A DNA stretch of 64,000 nt from assembly GCA_903813345.2 (NCBI GenBank), contig CAIIXF020000011.1, positions 28,824,166 to 28,888,165 of the forward strand. Direction: 5' to 3'. The notes below the pieces were generated by a model. It worked only from the letters and a program-made list of their open reading frames with translations. It did no database searches and was not told the origin of the DNA. Positions 24,910 to 39,100 of this stretch are shown piece after piece (positions within the stretch are counted from its first letter, which is position 1; each line of letters begins with the position of its first letter). The position numbers were made by a program, and so were the translations under genes. The DNA is from Owenia fusiformis. Lineage: Eukaryota; Annelida; Polychaeta; Sabellida; Oweniidae.

Positions 24910-27900
24910 TCAAATTTGTGATGAAGTAGATGTCCATGAGATACTACGGTTGTGGTCACGTGGTGGTGGAGTGGAAAACCCACTTGTTGAGGTCACGTCA
25001 ACAGGAAGTTGAACATTGATGTGTCCCAAATCACTCAGTTTAAATTCATGCGCATGTATGGATGCAATGTCACCATGAGATTGCGCTTTAATTGTGTCGC
25101 TATCCAGTTTTCCTAACTCCCCCAAACGCAATGTTTCATTTTGAAATCTCCAGTTATCTGAAAGTCCTGTTCGTCCAGGTATGTCCGACCCAGTCAAGCC
25201 CATTTCACCATGTCCCTGATTTTGTACGGAGGAAATATGTGGCGGAGTGAACGGACCGCGGAAGTATGGCGGCATAGTACATGTTGATGCGAGCGATGAC
25301 CATATTGGGTAGGGTTGTGCGACCGTCAGTTGGCCTGGGAGGCTAGTCGTGTGCGTGTGTGAAGACTGGGGGTTCGGTGACAAATTATTCACCGCGTGTG
25401 GACTATGTGTCCAATTATCCGGGTAACTCATCATTGATAGTCCAGATGACAGGTCACGTGGTGGGTGGCCTCCTGAAACAATAAATACATTTTCTAAAAA
25501 TGTGCATTAAAGGGTGACGCATATCGTTTAGCAAATCGAACGCTCGTTTCTGGTGTTGCTCACCGTTTAGTATAAAAGGCTCGATCCCGGAATAATACTC
25601 AAGGGTTCACAGGTTCGAGGTCGTTGTGTCAACACCTCTAACTGTTATATAGCATAAGTATATTATAGATCGTCACACATTTATAAAAGGGTGATTTTTA
25701 TTTTGACAAATCAATTCCACATTTATGGGTGAAGTTTCAGGATCTTCTATTTGTGTATAATAAGGAAAAATTGGCATCTTAATTTCCCCATAACGTAATA
25801 GCACACAGCTTGGCATATGAAATATCCTACAAATGAAACAAAGCAAGACAAACCGGTTTCTAATACAAGGATTTATATTGGTTGTTGTACATGTATTCTT
25901 TGAACGCAAGATCACTCTTTGGATAACGTTTTCAAAATCATTATAAACGGATTTCTTTATCTCAAAGACAATTTCAATAAACTGGATTTTACAGAACTCC
26001 CCTTATTTCTTAAAAATGGACTGATCCAGTTGATTCGCCTGGAGCCGCCATATTGTTTTTATACGGGATGCTAATCCAAGGAGGATTGGCTCCCAGAGTG
26101 CACCACCGATATTCTGTCCCATATATGGGTATGTCGTAATACAAAATTCGAATTCAAACAGCCGCCATTTTGTTCACTTCAACATTTAAATCGTGAATTT
26201 TGGTCTTATTTCCAAACGAAAAATTCCAAAACTCACAAGAAACGATAGAGATATTGTTTCGAATCTTTTGAACTGTTTATTTTGAATTTATAGTCAGTTT
26301 TAATTTCAGAAAATAACGACATTTCGACGTTTTCATTGTTGGAAAATATCGAGTTTCGATCCTGGGAGCCAATCCTCCTTGATGCTAATCGGAACCCTTT
26401 AAATATTGTTGTTTTACTTTTTTATATTCGGACTGTATGTGATTTTGCTATGTTGCCATTTGTGTGTTCTGATACTGCAATGACGTACAATAGTATCACA
26501 ATAACACAGACAAATATCCTAAACCATGAATCTCTGAGTGTAATAACTATTGTGATTCACTCCTAGTAACAAATGAATGACAAATTGTAATGTTCCATTT
26601 TATTACTCAAGTAGCCATTGTCGGTAATAAAACATTTCTATGTTCGACCATAAGATATCAATAAACCTTTTTGGTTTCTTCGGATTATTTATTTACTAAA
26701 TCGCTAGAAAATAATCCCGTGGGATTAGAAAAGAAAATACTCTAATAAAATTGTAATAAAGCTTGCAACGGTGTTAAACTAAAAAGCCACGAGGAAGTGT
26801 TCCTTGTGACCCATGCTTTAGATGTTGTACAGAGAGCAAATTTAAATACGAAAAGGCAGAGAAAGATTGGAAATTCCCACGACATTTGATCTCTGAGATG
26901 GCCGCGTGAACCAAAATGATGTCAATGAGATTTATTGTACGTTTTTGGCCATGGACCATTTATATTTTTCTGAAGACTATTGCCAAGAAGCGACCCAAAA
27001 AGTGCAGTGTGCGGATCGGGTCCATCAAACATCTTAAGATAAATCTCTGAGTCTGTGGTTTTATAAATTCTGATACTCATCTTTTACATATCTCTGTTTT
27101 TTTTTCGACCTAACGGTGCACCAATATTATAAGAGATTTGATAGAAGGCTCTCACAAACGTTTAGTATGATCCATTCTATGTATTTTGACATTGTACTTT
27201 GCTTGGTGACTCTTCAATTTTCATGGGTGTACAAGCCATGCTCTGACATTATCCTGAAAAGAACTTACCATTTGTTGGTGACCCTCTTGCCACGTGGTGT
27301 TGATAGGGTGTCGCTCTGTGGTTTCTTAGAGCCAGTCTGTCATACGATGACTGACCCCCTATGGTCAGGGGGTTGGAGTATTGGTGTGCAGGGGGTGGGG
27401 TAGGCATATAGGTTGGAGCGTTAGGAAGATACCAGTTTGTCACTACATATAGAAAAATCATAAATCATGAGTAAGTAAATAAATCCATAATAAGCAACAT
27501 ATGTAAAAGCAAAATAAAAATAACATAAGAAGATATCAAACGCCCTATGCCCAATCATCTTCACTTTGCGTAGAGAAGAGATGACGTATATGTTTGGGGT
27601 ACAAGGGTTTGAAACAAAACTAGGATACGTAACAATAACGACATTAAACAACATCAATTACAACATAATAAAAAAGATAGCAAAATTTAACACCGTAAAG
27701 AACTTTGACCCACGGGTGTACATATTACATCCATGTATATCAGTATATGGGGTATAAAATGAAGATTCTGGACGCTCTTTAATTTTACATACATATATGG
27801 ATGGAGTATGAAATAAAGATTTTATGCTCTTTTTTCTTGTTGGAATAATAACATCAATGTACTTCATGTTTTGATTTGCAGGTGAGCAGACTCGAATATA

Positions 27901-30900
27901 TCAGTGATCCTGTCAAACGGGAGAGAAGGAACAACCTCCTCTAATCTCCAAACATCATTCTACAGCGTCATTTGGTGATAACTTACATTGTGACAATCGT
28001 TTAGTAGCGCCATCTACCTCATCAGATGCATTTCCGGTGAGATAGTCCCGGATGAAGGCGGCCCTCTCGTCCTGTTCCCTGTAGTCTTTGGTGTCTTGGA
28101 AAGCCTTGGCAAATGGATTGTATTTGATCTTGAGAGACGTCACCTACAAGCGAAGATGTTTAGTGGATTTTTAAGGCCAGATACTGTGTAAGAATCGTTT
28201 AAAACACAATGTTGTATTCTTATAATATTTTTTGGTGGGGCCTCCATATATTGCGTGACAAGGTTTTGCTTACTCACGTCGAGAGCTACCATGTTAGATT
28301 TTGAAAGTATAGCTCTCCATCGTGAGGATCTCCCAGCTGAAGAATGTGACATCTAAATTTGATCAGCGCCAGTCAGTGGCTTGCTGTTTGTCTCAAACTG
28401 TAGCCTACATATGGGCTCATATGTGTCTACTTTCCCCGTGCATGTAGGATCGCGGATGTGCTTCTATGGCGATCAGGAGTTCTAATCGTTTTTTGTTCGA
28501 TACCCATTTCCAATATGGCGGTTAAACGGAAATACTATCGACGCATGCGCAACTTGGGAAACGTCAAGCCGCCATATTGAATATACCTGGCCAAAACTTT
28601 TGACACGACCAATAAAATGAAGTCCTGATCGATACATAGGGCAGTGAGACGTTCTATAGTTGAGCTGAATGAAAGATGGCGATGTAGGATACATTTTCAG
28701 GTATATAATGTGCAACATGAGTCAGCTGAATTCCCTGAAATTTTCTTTGAAGTCAGGATTCTTAAGCTGTTGATTCTAGCGATAGAGAGCTATACTTTCA
28801 AAATCTAAGTAGCTCTCGACGGGAGTAAGGTTTTGCCATTTACTTGACATTAATAGTTTATTGGGTACTAGTATAGTGATGAATATTTTCACGAGACAGC
28901 TACATGTAGGTGTAAGTGTGGAAAAATATGTATTCACGCTAGTCTTGCTAAAAGTCCTTGTTAGCCCCCCCCCCCCCCCCAACTACAAATATTGTGTTGA
29001 TGAAGTGAGGGGGTCCACAGTCTTGAAGCAAGACTATATCCACACACAAGCTGATGCAACGATAATGCCACGAAAATATCACGGTATGTGCGTTCTTTTT
29101 ATATTAATGATAGTAATGATAAAATTGGGAAAAAGTGGCAAAATATTTTTGACTTAAATATTTTCATATAAATATAAAGTTTTAGATGCACATTTTAATA
29201 TTATATTGATATAAATTAATTAATTGGAATACACTCCTACATTGGTGTAGATATATCATTTGTAAAAAGTCAAATTGATAAAACATCAATGGCTCGGCTG
29301 TCATTCGTACCCTTGAAAGATCTAGATATATATTATTCTATCTCAAAGCATACCCTCGATCATATCTCATAATGTGGGCCACACAAGAATTCCAAGGGTA
29401 ACAAACGTGTTATGATGTGTTTATGACATGACAACACAACTTCCAACAAAGAAAAACAATAGTTAGATTTTTATCAAAAAGAGTCATGAAATTAGAGACA
29501 CTTCATATAAAAGTCTCGCTAAGTTCTGAAGTGGGAGCGACGAGGTCTTTATTACTGGTATATAATGCGTGCCAATCTGAGTCCCTTTCTCCTTTGTACT
29601 TTTGTTGTTAATGGGACTGAGAAGGTGCATTTTAATTGATAGTTAGGGTCCACTGGATAATAGAGGGAATTAGGATAATGTGACTTTTGGGTGGTGGGGA
29701 ATAATAAAAGTGAATCATCGTGGTCAACTGAAGTGGGCAGATAATATTAAGGAATCTGAGTAGTTTGAACATATACGAGTTATGTATCGTGAAAATATAT
29801 TTTTGCCCCTTTCCGTTATTGAGTTCATCATTCAAGATCGGGCTTCAATGCTGTAGCAGCTATGGAAAGAATTGAAGTATCTTGAGACCAAGGATGCGTT
29901 ACGTTGACAACCTCCATTTTCGATTTGTAACTTACTTTGAAAATAAATCTTCAAAATTTATTCATTTAACTTGACAACATTTACATGAATATTACAACCA
30001 TCATTGCTTTGACGTTACATGTGTCACATTAATTTGACTTTGCAAAGTCAATTAATGGACGCCTTCATATTTTCAAATGTGATATCGCTCTATCTATCAT
30101 TTTTAATATAAGTAAAAACCTCAGAACAAAATGTTGATTTTTTTTAATTTAGTAAGAGTTTGATAAAGAATGATACGGATAAATAAATACGAATTAAGAC
30201 ATGTTTATGCGCATCTCAAACCATCTAGATTTTAGATATAGATTTTCTTGAAATTCCAACCAAAATATATGGAAAGTATATACCTCTTATGGACGAGTTT
30301 TTGATATTAAATTATTGATGTTATAACAAAGAATTATATGAAATATTGATATTTTTGTATAATTAAAGTTACTCTTGATCTCTACAGCTGGGGAAGATTT
30401 GATAAAGGACATTCTCTTCTGCACTGAGTATATACCCCTACCCTGGGAGTAGATTAAGTCTAGCTACAAACTGACGAAGCTCTCTTTTAATAAACAAAAG
30501 TGTACTCACCTCCTCATTTTGGTAGGCTGTTACAGCTATAAACTCAGTCTCGGGGAATGTATATGAAAATATCGTCCTCTTCTGGTTCTTTTGCCCTATC
30601 CTGACTATGTGGATCCTAGGCTCGTACTTGTGTAGAGAGTGCAGCATGATCTGTAAGAGAAATGCATTTTTAGTAAGGCTGGTTACATGTTGTTATAGTC
30701 ACCTGTTTAGTGACCCGCAGTGTAACATATGTTACACGTAACCGGATGATCATACTTTATCATGTTATGATTCCGTTTGTTTTACTTGTTTGATCGTTTG
30801 GAAAATACACATTAATTTTTTTTTATTTACTTATTCATTTATGTGTTTATTTCCTTATTCAATAAAAAGGTTAAATTAGTTGTTATCATCACAAGTAGCT

Positions 30901-32750
30901 TGCTACCCTGTGGCCAAGAGACTATAACAATTTAACACAATGATGCTAATATAACATATGCTTTAACATAAGAATATAATAACAAGATAATGCAGCTCTC
31001 TGAAGAAACAAAATTATTGAAAAGGATTGTTACTGACATGTCCTCCGCCATTCAATTTGTTGGTGAGTTTGATCTTGCTGAAAGATACAGGCTGCTTCAT
31101 CCAATGACTTCCGAAGTTGGGCGAATCGGGGTGGATATATACCAAATTGGGGGTAGCCACCTCTGCCTTACCCCCGGGCACCCAATCTCCGTTAACGTAT
31201 TTCCACCTGCAAAATTCAATTGAAAGATTTATTGTATTTTAATGATTTGTGCATTGTATCCTTTGCATCCGTTTGACTTCACTTTTTAAAAGAGAGCTTC
31301 GTCTTCTGTAGTTTAACTAGACTCTGCGCGCAGGATAGTATTTTGTAAATATTTTGTATGGTTTTCAGTTTTCGTTCATAACGCACTGTATTATTTTTTT
31401 GTATTTGATAGATAAAAACAACTGAAATAAAGGAGATAGCACTGATAAAATCATTCAATTTGTATCTATTCAATAAGAAATCAAATAAAAGATTATAAAT
31501 ATATAAAATTCTGTTAAAAAGTTGCATCTCAACGATTTCTGTGGGACTCATCAATATTCCTTCCTATTAAAACTAGTACTGAAAATGTGAAATATATTTT
31601 AAACTTTTCCAATAATATCAAATGTCACATATACCCTGAGAATCAAAGATTATAATGAAGCAAATCCTGGTTCTAAAATTAGACACTTCTTTGCGTAACA
31701 CGATTGCTTCGAGGATGTTGCCATAAATGAAGGACATAATTTACGTACCTGTTAGGTGTAACTTGTGTGAAGTCCACCAGGAAAGTATACATTGAGTTGG
31801 GATCTAGACCGCTCACGGAGATCTTCAACACGGGGAACATTCGCCTGGAGAAGGATGAATTCAGCTTGTAATTACGTTTCTTTTCTGATGTATGATATGC
31901 TTTTTAGTTTCTGTTGTATATAATTGCTTGCTCTGACATTTATGTCACCGTTTTTGTGTCACTATTGAGCTTGAAAACTATATTCTTAATAAGATGATTT
32001 TAATTTCAATTGATTGAAGTCTAGCTGATGATTATTTGTAATATTATACACAAAAGATTGGTTTCGTAAATTAAATAAAAAATCAAGAAACCACAGACCA
32101 AATCTTATGTTCTAGTATTCGGGGTATTGCACGATTAAGAAAACCACGATGGATAGGTTAATGTGCAACATATACATTCAATACCCTATTTTTGTCCAAT
32201 GTAATAATGCACCTCCGATCCTCCCCAAATATATGTCAAGACTTGGAGTCATCATAATACTAAACTCTAAGTCTAAGTTGCAACTAACCCACGCCACACG
32301 GATTGTAAGTCGCTGACCCTCTCCTTTTCATCCTTGGTCCAAGGGTATTTCACTTCTTTCCATAATTTTCAAGAATATAGGAATAAATGAAGTCCTTTGA
32401 ATGGTGGATGCTCCTTCTTATATATTTGAAAATGAGAGGGTGGGCGATGGCTCTCTCCCTGACGTAACAACTCGAAACGAGGAAATGGCATCGGCCAAGT
32501 TTACATGGACAGTGACTAGGGAAATATATTTTGATCGTATTTATTAAAAAGAACTGATATTTGAACTATACCTTCCCGTTTTGGTGACAATCATTTCATT
32601 GGTGAATTCTTTAAACTTTCCCCATAACGCTCTCTCCTCAAGTACAACTTTCAAGTTCTGTTCTGTCGGGTCTCCCTTCTCGGAACCAATCGCCATCTCG
32701 TTGTCAACGTGATGCAGCAAGTCTGTCATATCCACGGACGTTGACTTCAT
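24910..32750 (-). CDS. T (Brachyury): Brachyury-like T-box transcription factor, 7 coding exons, 492 aa
   Basis: Coding exons in transcript order are 32750-32572, 31844-31749, 31206-31038, 30650-30510, 28143-27987, 27442-27269 and 25472-24910. All introns are GT-AG and all joins keep frame (1479 nt, 492 codons plus stop). The T-box DNA-binding domain spans about residues 37-215. It begins with the Brachyury hallmark GSEKGDPTE and [20 protein letters not shown], then [45 protein letters not shown] and [12 protein letters not shown]. The C-terminal ~270 residues are rich in Pro/Ser/His and end [10 protein letters not shown], a region expected to carry activation function. Brachyury proteins are nuclear and control mesoderm, notochord or blastopore programmes. 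Several normally invariant T-box segments are unusual here ([24 protein letters not shown]). This may be a divergent paralogue rather than the canonical orthologue. Confidence 0.96.
25473..27268 (-). repeat. Intron 6 of the Brachyury-like gene with a foldback pair
   Basis: CAAGGAGGATTGGCTCCCAG at 26077-26096 faces its exact complement at 26362-26381. GCCGCCATATTG/GCCGCCATTTTG words lie nearby. The remainder shows no exon. Confidence 0.6.
28144..30509 (-). repeat. Intron 4 of the Brachyury-like gene with inverted repeats
   Basis: A ~45-bp block at 28273-28318 (GTCGAGAGCTAC, TTAGATTTTGAAAGTATAGC) has its complement at 28785-28825. Inside this pair, CCAATATGGCGG at 28510 faces CCGCCATATTG at 28569. 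Together they look like one ~570-bp foldback element. A run of about 16 C lies at 28966. No alternative exon is evident. Confidence 0.55.
31270..31335 (-). repeat. Dispersed ~65-bp repeat, copy 2, in Brachyury intron 2
   Basis: Minus-strand copy of the block at 4932. On the plus strand it reads GTTTGACTTCAC, AAAGAGAGCTTCGTCTTC and ACTAGACTCTGCGCGCAG. Confidence 0.65.
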
Positions 32751-34377
32751 TGTAACGTTCTTTGATTCGGAATTCGTTTTCGGCTTTACTCGTTCCTTAC
32801 TTGTGGTATAATTTCCAAATACTTTTACGAGTTCATTATTTTGCTTACGATTTTCTTCTGATCAGGTTTTTACTTTGATTTTAATTTGAAGGTTAATTGT
32901 TGAAGATGTAATCCTATTAGAATTAATATTATCCTTTTATACCTTAATATTATTTAATTTACTCCATTTGTTTCCACTTGCTCATCTTTTTGTTCAGTGT
33001 CAGCCCTTAACCTGTTGTGGTAACGTTATGCCCGATCTAATGACTGTAGTATGATAAACATCTTGTTAAAGGTAACCAATTTGCATAAATCAGTAAGTGA
33101 AACATATTCCCCAAATCCTCCAATCCAAAGAGGGCAGTTCTCAAACATGTGGACATGCATACAAATAAGGAAATGTGACAAATACATGTACATGGAGTAT
33201 GACTATTTGAACGGGGAACAAAGCTAACACAGAGGGACTACTTGTCAACACACACGTGACCCTTTGATGTTTTATCTTTACCCGCATCTTAGGACGCTCA
33301 CTGTGGCTTTAAATTGAATTGTTCATTAATGTATTTGTTTAAGAATTCTTGAATATATCTGGAAAGATTAATTGCTATAGATAATTGTTCATCTTAGAGT
33401 AATACCATAATCCGCCTGTACACGTTATCTTTTGAGGAACAATTGACACGGAGTTGCAAAATATTTATTTTCATCAATCAACCGATGCTTAACTACTTTT
33501 ACGATGATCTATATGTTTCAACGTGGCTACTACATTTTTCAATCGTTGGACCTTCGCCCCCTCCCCTCTGCGCACCACTGGGGTTTGTTCCCGACCCTTG
33601 GACCAAGGATGCCCTTTTACACCCTTGACTCAATTTGGATTTCCAAGGTATGGCCAACTCCTGGAATAGAGCCCTGACAAGCTTGAGATAAAGAGAGACT
33701 AACGACTTGGTTTGTAGTCCCCTCCCCCTCCCCCTACCCCATCCTCAATCATAGTTCAAATCCACACGATGGGGACTTTTTGGGGGAGGAGATCCAGTGA
33801 CTTGATAAGGGACAACAAGGCCTGTAGAGAGAAAATTCGAAATTTTTTACTTTTTCTGACTTGAGACCATCATAAAAAGTTTATGTTAGTCTCAGTTCTG
33901 ACCTACCAGGTCAACATTTGGCTTTGATATAAACCTATTTTCTTATAAATGTATGGATAAACTATCAATTTCAACATTAGGAAGTGTTAAATCAATTCGA
34001 AGCTTCTATAAAGGGAGTCCCATTTATAGATTTTTAAGATCCATGACATCTCATTTCTTTTTCTTAACCCTTAAACGATTATGCAATTACACCAACGGTT
34101 CCCCCCCCCTCTATGATCTCGGAAATGAACAATCACAGGAGGGTGTAATAGGTATTATTGGAAAAGTTATTCAAGTTTCAGTATTTTGAACAAAGAAAAT
34201 AGCTATCAAAATACCTTAGGGGGTGGGGGACGGAGTTAATGTTTTTAGTGAAACAGAAAGATGTTATAAATGTCCATCTTGATTCACAATGTTTCACTTG
34301 CTCCAACTTCAGTATGTTGTACACCTTGGAAGTCGAAGATGACGAGTATCATAATGGTTATGAATGCATCCTGAACT

Positions 34378-34450
34378 ACCCTGCGTGCATATTCTAGTTA
34401 AACTACAGAAACTGAAGACGAAGCTCTCTTATAAGAAGTGTAGTCAAACG
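34378..34450 (+). repeat. Dispersed ~65-bp repeat, copy 3
   Basis: Reads TATTCTAGTTAAACTAC, GAAGACGAAGCTCTCTTATA, AGTCAAACGAATGC. Its outer end mirrors that of copy 2 (GCATCCGTTTGACT), so the two copies face each other across about 3.2 kb. Confidence 0.65.
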
Positions 34451-34623
34451 AATGCAAAGGGTAATCCTGAACTAAAAGGGCGGTATATTTAGCTGACCAC
34501 TACCGCCATCTTTCTGTCGACCTTAGTGCCTAGTATTGTGTCCCAACAATCTTTGAATTTCCAAGATATAAACTACTGTCATTGTGAGAGATGGCACACG
34601 TCTATCATATATCCTTTATTTAA

Positions 34624-34862
34624 CGCCTCGGTCACATATGCTCTACGGCGACCGAACGGTGGTCGTAGCTTCAAAAATTCTATATAGAAATTCTACAACG
34701 TACCAGAGACCCGGGACCAGAGACATATAAAAACATATGTTTTATATGTCTCTGATCGTACTTACTCATCGTGCCTATCCCTACATTTTATGCTGCATAT
34801 TTCTTTCGATTTTAGGTACCTATGGCCGCCGTTCGGTTGCTATCAAATGTGACCGAGGTAAT
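34624..34862. repeat. MITE with CCTCGGTCACATATG-type inverted ends, copy 1
   Basis: Left end CGCCTCGGTCACATATGCTC and right end ATCAAATGTGACCGAGG are inverted repeats. The interior contains CGACCGAACGG facing CCGTTCGGTTG. A second copy lies at 54609-54770. Confidence 0.75.
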
Positions 34863-35225
34863 TTTTCTTCATCCTAAGATAGTTTAAAAACAAATCTTTA
34901 ATTAGTTAGAAGAATGAAATGACATTAATATGAATTATCAGGAAGTACATGTGTGAATGTTAATATAGATGCACATTCTAATATATACTAGTAGTAATCT
35001 TATTGACTCTTTAATGCCATTACAATGACATACAGAAATACTTTAATACCCCATATAACAAAACACATGATGCCATCTATAAATAGGCAAAATGATTTTA
35101 TGTGTAAAATTCCTATCTCTTCGCGATGATGCAAACCCGGGGATAGATCATCTGGGTGCCATGAGTTTAGTTCTTCAATAAGACAAAGTTACCTTTTAAG
35201 TAGCTAAGTAAGTTGGATAAAGAGC

Positions 35226-35437
35226 AGGCCCGTAGCCAGGGAGGGGTTCGATGGGTTCGAGCGAACCCCACCTGGCCAAAAAATCTTTCATAATCATTTC
35301 ACCATTCTGAGCACGTTTTAAGTGATTTTGGCCATTTTTGGACCAAGATTGTCAAAAGTGAACCCCCCCTGGAAATTTTCAAAAAGTGACCCCCCCCCCC
35401 TATCCCCCTTGGCAAATCCAGGCTACGGACCTGCCGA
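35226..35437. repeat. GTAGCCAGG-type short inverted-repeat element
   Basis: Begins GGCCCGTAGCCAGG and ends GGCTACGGACC, with G-rich and C-rich subterminal runs and TTTTGGCCATTTT inside. Related sequences are at 20878 (truncated) and 50083-50352. Confidence 0.7.
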
Positions 35438-36151
35438 GTGTAATTAACCGGTTGCCAAGTTGCAATATTTAAAGATCCTACAGGGCCTTATTTCAAGCCC
35501 TGCTAGGGGGAGGGGGATTACAAGTGACGGGATGGACTATCTGAAAACTCGAGTGTGCACGTGTGACTAAGTGATACCACGTACATACATAAATAAATAA
35601 ATAAATAAATATTATGCATGCATTACCTGATATATACATGTGTACATTGGGTAGTACATGTACAAGTGAAGATTATGTCTATAGATCTGACCTGTCTCTA
35701 ACTCTGAAAATCAAAGAATGAAGTCATCCTCTTAAGTCAAAGTAACAATGTTAAATATACGTCTTTATCTTAAAATATCATAACTGCAAGGTCAGTGTGG
35801 TACAAGTGGCCGCACAGTGGTCCTCCACGACGAACTTACAGATAAACAAGTCATGTGTCAAAATATCAATGAGAAAATTTAATATTCAATTGTCTTAGAA
35901 AAGGTCACGTGGTGTTATTTCGACCAAACATAATTCTAGCATCAGAATGTGTTTTGTACAATCATGGGTATTGTGATCTGTTCGTGTCTTAGTGATAATT
36001 TTTACTTACATTCTGTCGTATATATAGAAATTATGGCCATAGTATCATGGAACTTTATTTTTTCTAATTAACTTATGTACATATTCATATCTAGCGCCTT
36101 ACTATATAACTAGTTGCTAGATCTGGGAACAAAAAAACAAGGAATATCAAG

Positions 36152-39100
36152 ATGATACCATCGGGTCAAAAATTCTTGAATGTGGACATTTCACTATTTC
36201 GAGCGAACTACGCTGCTTTATTTATTACGCTTTTCTCATCAATGCAATGCTGCTTAGGGGCGGACCCGCAACAAATTCAATGCACACTCATTGACTCGTG
36301 TTCCTGTCAAAGTGACCAGGGCAAAATAGATCTGTCACCCTTAGATACCAAGGATGCGAGCAATCCAGCGTGAGTAGTAGACAACAGGATCTACTAGCCA
36401 ATATTGGGAGAATTGAATATCTGTAGTAACACATCCTCCGAACGCAGGGCTCCAGGACTCGCACCTCATTATTGGAAGAAGGAAGGAATGTAGAGGATGA
36501 TGTGTAGAGCCCTGCGTTCAGAGGATGGTAGAAACATAACTTAGTTTTAGTTTTGCACAAAATGGCACTTCTTGTACCATCATTTTGTATAGTAGAACTT
36601 TTTTGATAGTGACTAATTGATATCAAAATACGATAGAGAATTTTTAAAACGATTTGATAACGAACATTTTATAGTAATTGACCTTCCCTTTCTGAAAATA
36701 ATTCAAACAATTGCGTTCATATATAATGACGTTGTATTTTAGGTTCTTCAATCAATACGACGAAGCCTATGTGGACCAATATTCATTCAATCCATGTTCC
36801 AAATTTACATTAGATGCATCTTGTACAGATGTAGCCGTGAGTAGCGTTTCGTTTGTAATCACTTGTCAATAATAGCATGTGCAAAATGAAATCATTTGTG
36901 GCAACATTTCTTTTAGATAATTCTCTATGAAGGGACAAGAACCTCGACAATGATATGAAATTCAAGTTTAATATAAGTTTAATTCAAGTTTCATGCAGTA
37001 CATACTATAGTATTATTCATCTTCTTCATTTCATTAACTACTATGTAGTATTATAATAGTACTAACAATAGTACTATATCTAGTAATAACAAAGTACTAA
37101 CACAATTACCACTTCTCAATGGTTTCAGAATAAAGAAATTAAAAAATATTGTTTATGAAAGGTATGTCAGTCACAGCAAGGTGGGGCGTTCTACCCACTG
37201 GGGACTCAGGATTCTGCCCAGTTTATCACCGACCCAACCAAGGGATTGGAAATCCAATACTCACAAGACTGGCTTTCAGTAACAAGGTATCTGATAATAT
37301 TACTCGAAATTATTGATTGCAGACATTTTTAGTTGAAAACTTGAAACCCCATCGCACCCACCCCTTTGAGTACTCTTGATGAATTATCATTGACATAAAC
37401 AAAATTATTGACTGTGTTTATGTTTGTGTTAAAGGACAAGCCACGTCCAACTGCTCTGTGATGAGGCAGCGGATACACCTATTCTCGATGTCTCAGGGGA
37501 AGATTCGCCTGGATCTGCAAACTACGTGAGTGCAATAAACAATGATGAAAATGCTGTTTTATGTCAACACCATAATTGGTGACATATTGTTATTGTCTCC
37601 AACTTCTTAAAGGACGGTGTTCGGCGGCCGGCGTTTGGCGTCTGTAACAAATGGCAGTTAGTGACATTCTGCATGTTAATGGCTTGTTTTTATAAATTTT
37701 CCGAAATGCAAGAGCATTGGCTCAAAATAGATCCATAGGGAACACAACCTCGTATTATTTTCATAGCCGAGTATACTTAATTGAAAGTAGTTTGTTTCTT
37801 AGTTACCGAAATAACTTTCTCTTGAAACCATAAAAATTCAGTTTAGTAAGGAGTAAAGCATTGTCAACAATATCAAATGCTTTGCTTAAATCCAGAAAAA
37901 TTCTTAAACCAAAATTTTTTTCTCCACTACTTTCTTTAACTTTTCTAGAGAAGTCAAAATAGTATAACAACAAGTGGATGATTGCCTTTCATTTCAAATT
38001 GATTAATACAAATCATTTTTTGATATTTCAATGAACTCAGGTTAGCTCTGTGTGAATTCCATATATATATCTCCACGAGAAAATTCATGAACATATCACG
38101 ATTGCGAATCGAAAAGTATTCCAAAATAAGAGTGTTTTTTTGTTTCAGTATATGAGCCTTACTAGTAAATATTGCTGCCCACAAGGATCAGCGCCACCTG
38201 CCAGCTCTACTCATAACCCAGATGACCCCAGTGTCACGGTGGCTGTCTCTATTAGCGTCGGCACGATATTATGCATAATGTAAGTAAATTGATATTTCTC
38301 ATTCACGTTCCATATTTATTTAATATCGAATGACTCCTTCAATATACTAAATTGTATTTATCTGTTTCTAAAAATAAAACTTTTTGAAACTAATTGTGAA
38401 TGATTTCGTATAAAGTATGTGGTCCTATTCAGAAAACGACTGAACCTATTTGAACAAGTAAGTAATAAAAGAAGACAGGTTTTGTATACCATACTATATA
38501 TTTAGTTTACTTCGTTTTGAATCACAAAAAGTATTGAACCAGTCTGTGAATAAACATTTTCTTTGGTTTTAAACTGTAACACCATCAATCTATTCATTCC
38601 AATAGTTTAATTTTGCTTCTTTGTAAACGACAGTTTCATCTACATATACACTCTGCCCTTAAGGTACCATACTAGAATCTTAGTTTCATTTTGCATCTTT
38701 TATCAGAGTCTCAAGTCTTGTATACTTAATGAATACCTAATGCTATATGCAAAGTTGAGAGTCTATGACATCACTTCCTGTGTGAAATTTTAAAAGATGG
38801 CAGCTTACTGGAATTGAGCATCACATTTCTAACTGATCAAATTTGACCATATCAAAACATTTTTGCGTGTTTTGCTAAACATGGCAAGCATATATGGTTA
38901 TAGCTACCATATGAGGAGAGAGATGGTTTGGCAAGGAATATTCCTTTAAACCAATCAAATAATATACCAATTCTAGCCATAAGACCGATTAATAGAGAGC
39001 TTTCGATATAAGTTTTCTGCAACTTTAACTTTTAAATGACGTTAACACCACTGGGGGGGTCAAAGAAACCAGGAAAGTACATTTCATAAGAAAAATTATC

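Larger units (their letters stand above)
32751..36151. other. Shared upstream interval of the divergent Brachyury-like and MRH-like genes
   Basis: About 3.4 kb between two start codons pointing away from each other, so both promoters should lie here. It contains three repeat insertions, listed separately, an (AAAT)n run at 35589-35611 and several C-runs. I see no unambiguous TATA box or coding exon. Confidence 0.5.
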
